Shown here one piece after another: positions 60,626-64,000 of a stretch of 64,000 nucleotides of DNA. Each line of letters begins with the position of its first letter. The first letter of the stretch is position 1. Position numbers and translations under genes: made by a program. The notes under the pieces are model-generated. The model was given only the letters and a program-made list of their open reading frames with translations, was not told where the DNA came from and searched no databases. Source of the DNA: Pseudolabrys taiwanensis (GTDB lineage: Bacteria; Pseudomonadota; Alphaproteobacteria; Rhizobiales; Xanthobacteraceae). The stretch spans positions 930,001 through 994,000 of the forward strand of contig NZ_CP031417.1 in NCBI RefSeq assembly GCF_003367395.1. The letters are read 5' to 3'.

Positions 60626-61354
60626 TCACGCCTCGTCCGCAGCCTTGTCGACGACCTTGGGCCGCGCCAGCCGCGCGGCCAGATGATCGTGCGTGAGCTG
60701 CCAGCTCTTGCGCACCAGTTGCTCGGTCACCATGCGCGCGGCGTCCGGATCGGCGCGGCGAATGGCTGCCAGCATCTCACGATTGTCGGCGATCGACGCG
60801 GCGATGATGTCGGTCGTTTCCCGGTAGGCGTAATAGCGATAGCGCAGCGCCTGCTTGTTGACGCTGTCGAGCAGCCGCCGCAGCACCGGATTGCCGCAGT
60901 TGTTATGCAGGACGTCGGTGAGGGCGGCGTTCGCCCAGAACGCGGCCTCGGCATCGTGGCGCTGATGCGCGGCCTCCATGCGGTCGATCGTGTCCTGCAA
61001 GGCGCTCAGCGTTGCCGCCTCCGCGGCGGCGGCGACATTCGCGGCGGCCAGGCCTTCGAGCGGCACACGGCAAGTGCAGATCGCGTCCAGATTCTCCAGC
61101 GATAGCGGCGTGACGATGCCGCCGCGACGCGGCGAGCGCGCGACGAGCCCATCCGATTCGAGCGCCCGAAGTGCCTCGCGAACAGGCGAGCGGCTGACGC
61201 CGTAACGGGCGCTGACCTCTTCTTCACCGATGCGGCTGCCCGGTTCGCGGCGCAACAGGATGATCTCGGCCTCCAGCCGCTGCACGATTTCCGCTCCCAG
61301 CGACGGAGGTTGGGCGAAGTCGGTTGCAAGAAGGTCGGCCTTCAACAGGGTCAT
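60626..61354 (-). CDS. GntR-family regulator (FadR/FCD subfamily)
   Basis: A 242-aa transcription factor. The N-terminal winged helix-turn-helix (about 18-85) has GSRIGEEEVSARYGVSRSPV followed by REALRALESDGLV, the GntR signature. The C-terminal FCD ligand-binding domain (about 95-225) contains LTDVLHNNCGNPVLRRLLDS, with the Asp and His that usually hold a metal, and later His residues near the C-terminus. The frame is open far upstream, but ATG 61354 gives the normal length. It is divergent from the oxygenase gene, so it probably regulates that gene and the ABC transporter in response to their substrate. Confidence 0.93.
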   Translation of the reverse strand: MTLLKADLLATDFAQPPSLGAEIVQRLEAEIILLRREPGSRIGEEEVSARYGVSRSPVREALRALESDGLVARSPRRGGIVTPLSLENLDAICTCRVPLEGLAAANVAAAAEAATLSALQDTIDRMEAAHQRHDAEAAFWANAALTDVLHNNCGNPVLRRLLDSVNKQALRYRYYAYRETTDIIAASIADNREMLAAIRRADPDAARMVTEQLVRKSWQLTHDHLAARLARPKVVDKAADEA

Positions 61355-61391
61355 GGTTTTAGCAGGGCTACAATTTGTGCAGGGCCGCCCG

Positions 61392-61419
61392 TTGTGGCCG
61401 GACCGGTCTTGGATACAAT
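61392..61419 (+). promoter_or_regulatory. Candidate promoter/operator of the oxygenase-ABC operon
   Basis: TTGTGG (61392-61397) and TACAAT (61414-61419) are 16 bp apart, a good sigma-70-type pair 50 bp upstream of the oxygenase ATG. The overlapping TTGGATACAA (61409-61418) is palindrome-like and resembles sites bound by FCD-type GntR proteins, so the divergent regulator may bind here. Confidence 0.42.
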
Positions 61420-61469
61420 CGACAATATACAGGAGCGGACCCGCCGCCGGCAAATGTGAGGTGTCCCTG

Positions 61470-62453
61470 ATGACGAATGCACCGCTTCCCCCGGTCCAGT
61501 TGCCCATCGTCGATTTCGGCGGCGGGCTGTCCGACCCCGGCCGGCACGGCGCCATCGCCAAGGCGATCGACGACGCCTTCCGCGGCGTTGGCTTCTGCTA
61601 CTTCGTCAATACCGGCGTGCCGCAGGCGCTGATGGACCGGCTGTTCGCGGCCTCGAAGCGCTTCCACGCGCTGCCGCAGGAGCGCAAGGCCGCGCTCGCC
61701 ATCAACGAATTCCACCGCGGCTATATGGCGCCCAACACCTCGCTGATCGAAACCTCGTCGGTGGCCAAGGTGACGCGGCCGAACTACAGCGAGTCCTTCA
61801 TGCACATGCATGAGGTGCCGGAAAACGATCCGCGCTTCGGCTCGCCGCTGAACGGCCCGAACCAGTGGCCGTCCGAATTGCCGGATTTCCGCGTCGACGT
61901 CGAAGCTTACGTCGGGGCGCTGAACGCCTTCGGCGTTGCGTTGTTGCGTGTGATCGCCATCGCGCTCGATCTGCCGCCCGATGCGCTCGAACCTTACTTC
62001 AAGCATCCGACGACCTTCCTGCGGCTGCTGCACTACCCGCCGCAGCCGCCGACCGCCGACAACGAAACCTTCGGCTCGGCGCCGCACACCGATTACGGCT
62101 TCCTCACCATCCTGATGCAGGACATGTCGGGTGGTCTGGCGGTGCGCAACACCGACGGCACCTGGCTGCAGGCGACGCCGATTCCCGGCAGCTATGTCGT
62201 CAACGTCGGCGACATGCTCGCGCGCTGGACCAACGGTCGCTGGCAGTCGACGCCGCATCTCGTGCGCAACGTGTCGGGTGGCGACCGTTATTCCTGCCCG
62301 TTCTTCTTCGATCCCGACATGGATGCCGTCATCGGCGCGCTGCCGAGCTGCGTCGGGCCGAACAATCCGCCGCGCTTCCCGCCCGTGCGTTACGGCGACT
62401 ATCTGATGGAGCGGCTGAACCGGAATTACGACTACCGCAAAAAAGCAAGCTGA
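61470..62453 (+). CDS. Isopenicillin N synthase-family 2-oxoglutarate/Fe(II) oxygenase
   Basis: A 327-aa cytoplasmic oxygenase. An N-terminal DIOX_N region (LPIVDFGGGLSDPGRHGAIA, GVGFCYFVNTGVP) precedes the catalytic double-stranded beta-helix. The iron ligands are His206 and Asp208 (SAPHTDYGFLTIL) and His263 (STPHLVRNVSG), with Arg273 and Ser275 (GDRYSCPFFF) as the 2-oxoglutarate clamp. Substrate is not readable. ATG 61470 follows a GAGGTG purine stretch. With the binding protein downstream and the divergent GntR regulator it looks like an uptake-and-oxidation module. Confidence 0.92.
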   Translation: MTNAPLPPVQLPIVDFGGGLSDPGRHGAIAKAIDDAFRGVGFCYFVNTGVPQALMDRLFAASKRFHALPQERKAALAINEFHRGYMAPNTSLIETSSVAKVTRPNYSESFMHMHEVPENDPRFGSPLNGPNQWPSELPDFRVDVEAYVGALNAFGVALLRVIAIALDLPPDALEPYFKHPTTFLRLLHYPPQPPTADNETFGSAPHTDYGFLTILMQDMSGGLAVRNTDGTWLQATPIPGSYVVNVGDMLARWTNGRWQSTPHLVRNVSGGDRYSCPFFFDPDMDAVIGALPSCVGPNNPPRFPPVRYGDYLMERLNRNYDYRKKAS

Positions 62454-62519
62454 CCGCCGAACGGTCTGGCGCGAGGACGCGTGAAGGCAGGCAATCAAAC
62501 AAAAACAGGGGACTGTGAC

Positions 62520-63557
62520 ATGTTTCAGTTGACGCGCCGGGGACTGATCGCGGGACTGGCTGGCACTGCTGCTTTAGGAAGTTTCGGTCGCGCGGCTTAC
62601 GCCGACACCACGCCTTACGTCATCAATACCTATGGCGGCCGCTGGGAAAAGTTTTGGCGCTCGCAACTGCTGCCCAATTTCGAAAAGACCGCCGGGCGTC
62701 CGACCAAGCTTGATATCGGCCTCGGCAACAGCTGGGTCACGACGTTCCGCGCCGCCGGCAAGGAGAAGCCGCCGTTCGATGTGCTGATGACCAACGAACG
62801 CTACGCCGTCATGTTGCGCGCCGAAGGATTCTTCGCGCCGATGCCGGCCGGTAAGGTCGCCAATCTCGCCGACGTGTATCCGATCGCGCGCTACAAGGAC
62901 GACGCGGCGGTCACCGGCATCGTCTCGCCGATCGGCATCGCCTATCGCACCGATCTCGTCAAAACGCCGCCGAAGGCGTGGCGCGATCTGTGGGATCCGA
63001 AATACAAGGGGCAACTCGGCTTCTATTCGGTCAACAACTCGCTCGCCGTGATGTTCCTGATGCTGGCCGGCAAGATGTTCGGCAAGGATCAGTACGATAT
63101 CGATACCGGCCTCAAGAAGATCGCCGAGCTCAGGCCGTTCCCGCAGGTCGACTTCAGCGGGGCGATGGCTCCGCTCCTGACGCAGGGGCAGGTCGCCGTC
63201 GCGCCGATCGACTTCGCCGAAGCCGTCGCCTTGCAGAAGAAGGGCGTGCCGATCGGCACCGTGGTGCCTGAAGATGGCGTGCTGATGTTCGATCAGAGCT
63301 TCAATGTCGCGGCTAACGCCGCCGACAAGGAGGCTTCTTATAAGTACATCGACTATATGCTGAGCCCCGAGGTGCAGTTGCTGTTGGCGAAGGAGTTTTT
63401 CACCGCGCCGACCAACCGCAAGGTGAAAGTGCCCGACGAGCTCAAGGAAGCCATCCCGGTATCCGGCGACGACATTTCCAAGATCGTCACGTTCGACTGG
63501 GACTTCGTCGCCAAGAACCGGCAGGTTATGCTCGACCGCTGGGCCAAGGAGCTCTGA
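62520..63557 (+). CDS. ABC transporter substrate-binding protein (spermidine/putrescine type)
   Basis: Periplasmic binding protein of 345 aa with a twin-arginine-like signal (TRRGLIAGLAGTAALGSF, cleavage near AAYAD). The mature part begins TPYVINTYGGRWEKFWRSQL and shows the PotD/iron-binding type organisation, with GLGNSWVTTF, PIGIAYRTDLVKTPPKAWRD followed by LWDPKYKGQLG, and YKYIDYMLSPEVQ. Ligand is uncertain; polyamine, phosphonate or thiamine-like relatives share this layout. It begins 66 bp after the oxygenase and is followed by the ATPase gene. Confidence 0.9.
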   Translation: MFQLTRRGLIAGLAGTAALGSFGRAAYADTTPYVINTYGGRWEKFWRSQLLPNFEKTAGRPTKLDIGLGNSWVTTFRAAGKEKPPFDVLMTNERYAVMLRAEGFFAPMPAGKVANLADVYPIARYKDDAAVTGIVSPIGIAYRTDLVKTPPKAWRDLWDPKYKGQLGFYSVNNSLAVMFLMLAGKMFGKDQYDIDTGLKKIAELRPFPQVDFSGAMAPLLTQGQVAVAPIDFAEAVALQKKGVPIGTVVPEDGVLMFDQSFNVAANAADKEASYKYIDYMLSPEVQLLLAKEFFTAPTNRKVKVPDELKEAIPVSGDDISKIVTFDWDFVAKNRQVMLDRWAKEL

Positions 63558-63580
63558 GCGGACGCTCGCGGCGAAACAGC

Positions 63581-64000
63581 ATGGCGCATCTTAACATCGC
63601 CGGCCTGCGCAAGGCGCACGGTCCGGTGCAGGTGATCGCCGGAGTCGATCTGGCGGTCGCCTCCGGCGAGTTCTTCACGTTGCTGGGCCCAAGCGGCTGC
63701 GGCAAGACGACGACTTTGCGTTGCGTCGCCGGTTTCATTGCGCCGGACGCGGGCGACATCCAGGTGGATGGCAGCAGCGTCCTCGCCGTGCCGCCGGAGC
63801 GGCGCGACTTCGGCGTGGTCTTTCAGAACTATGCGTTGTTTCCGCACCTGACCGTCGCGGAGAATGTCGGCTACGGCCTGCAAGCCAGGCGCATTCGCGG
63901 CGAGGAGGCGCGCCGCCGCGTCGGCGAAGCACTCGCGATGGTGCAGCTCTTCGGCCTCAAGGACCGGTTGCCGCGCGAATTGAGCGGCGGCCAGCAGCAG
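63581..64000 (+). CDS. ABC transporter ATP-binding protein, N-terminal part (3' end outside window)
   Basis: Starts ATG 63581, 23 bp after the binding protein gene, and runs open to the window edge (140 codons). It has the Walker A motif LLGPSGCGKTTTLR, the Q-loop region VVFQNYALFPHLTVAENV and the ABC signature LSGGQQQ at the last visible residues. The segment VAGFIAPDAGDIQVDG and the overall pattern match the PotA/FbpC class that energises spermidine/putrescine- or iron-type importers. Walker B and any regulatory C-terminal domain lie beyond the window. Confidence 0.95.
   Translation, partial: MAHLNIAGLRKAHGPVQVIAGVDLAVASGEFFTLLGPSGCGKTTTLRCVAGFIAPDAGDIQVDGSSVLAVPPERRDFGVVFQNYALFPHLTVAENVGYGLQARRIRGEEARRRVGEALAMVQLFGLKDRLPRELSGGQQQ

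Overview
The window is a GC-rich stretch of an alphaproteobacterial chromosome, most likely from Hyphomicrobiales (Rhizobiales), close to the Bradyrhizobiaceae/Xanthobacteraceae. The reasons are the order rpsB-tsf-pyrH-frr-uppS-cdsA-dxr-rseP-bamA-lpxD-fabZ-lpxA-lpxI-lpxB, LpxI instead of LpxH, a pyruvate dehydrogenase E1-beta with its own lipoyl domain, a LexA promoter carrying the alphaproteobacterial GTTC-N7-GTTC SOS box, and several families of palindromic intergenic elements. No rRNA, tRNA, CRISPR array, insertion sequence or prophage was seen. Almost all of the window is core genome.

Layout. 1-3.9 kb: the end of ilvD, an ExoR-like Sel1-repeat periplasmic protein and a chemoreceptor. 4-18.6 kb: one long plus-strand run for translation (rpsB, tsf, frr), UMP kinase, isoprenoid and phospholipid precursors (dxr, uppS, cdsA), envelope assembly (rseP, bamA) and lipid A synthesis (lpxD, fabZ, lpxA, lpxI, lpxB), with many ATGA stop/start overlaps. 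18.6-25 kb: a more accessory block holding a Bacteroidota-like FabH paralogue, a lone Bug-type solute-binding protein and a minus-strand iron-uptake operon (TonB receptor, PepSY reductase-like protein, 62-aa membrane protein) whose upstream AT-rich region carries a candidate Irr box. 25-30 kb: gltA and gltX on the minus strand, glnS divergent. 30-34.3 kb: comEC, an outer-membrane SphA-like protein and lexA. 34.4-43 kb: a minus-strand run ppiD-trpE-cupin-trpG-trpD-trpC-moaC followed by moeA. 43-53.5 kb: tpiA, secG, pyrG, aqpZ, a glyoxalase-like protein, kdsA, an MFS carrier, queF, eno, a 2-oxoglutarate oxygenase and an FtsB-like protein. 53.7-60.6 kb: pdhA-pdhB-pdhC-lpdA, cysK and a GlsB-family membrane protein. 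60.6-64 kb: a GntR/FCD regulator divergent from an isopenicillin N synthase-like oxygenase and a spermidine/putrescine-type ABC transporter, cut by the window edge.

How the genes work together. Enolase, the pyruvate dehydrogenase complex and citrate synthase form the route from glycolysis into the TCA cycle. The lpx genes with kdsA supply lipid A and Kdo, and BamA, PpiD, RseP and SecG handle export and assembly of envelope proteins. The trp genes share a transcript with a periplasmic folding factor and molybdenum cofactor genes.

I did not find a clear, previously undescribed system. The best leads are the His-rich cupin inside the trp operon, the GntR/oxygenase/ABC module at the right edge, the Bacteroidota-like FabH at the lpxB-gltA junction, the helix-hairpin-helix tail on ribosomal protein S2, and a palindromic repeat that supplies the ribosome binding site of lpdA.
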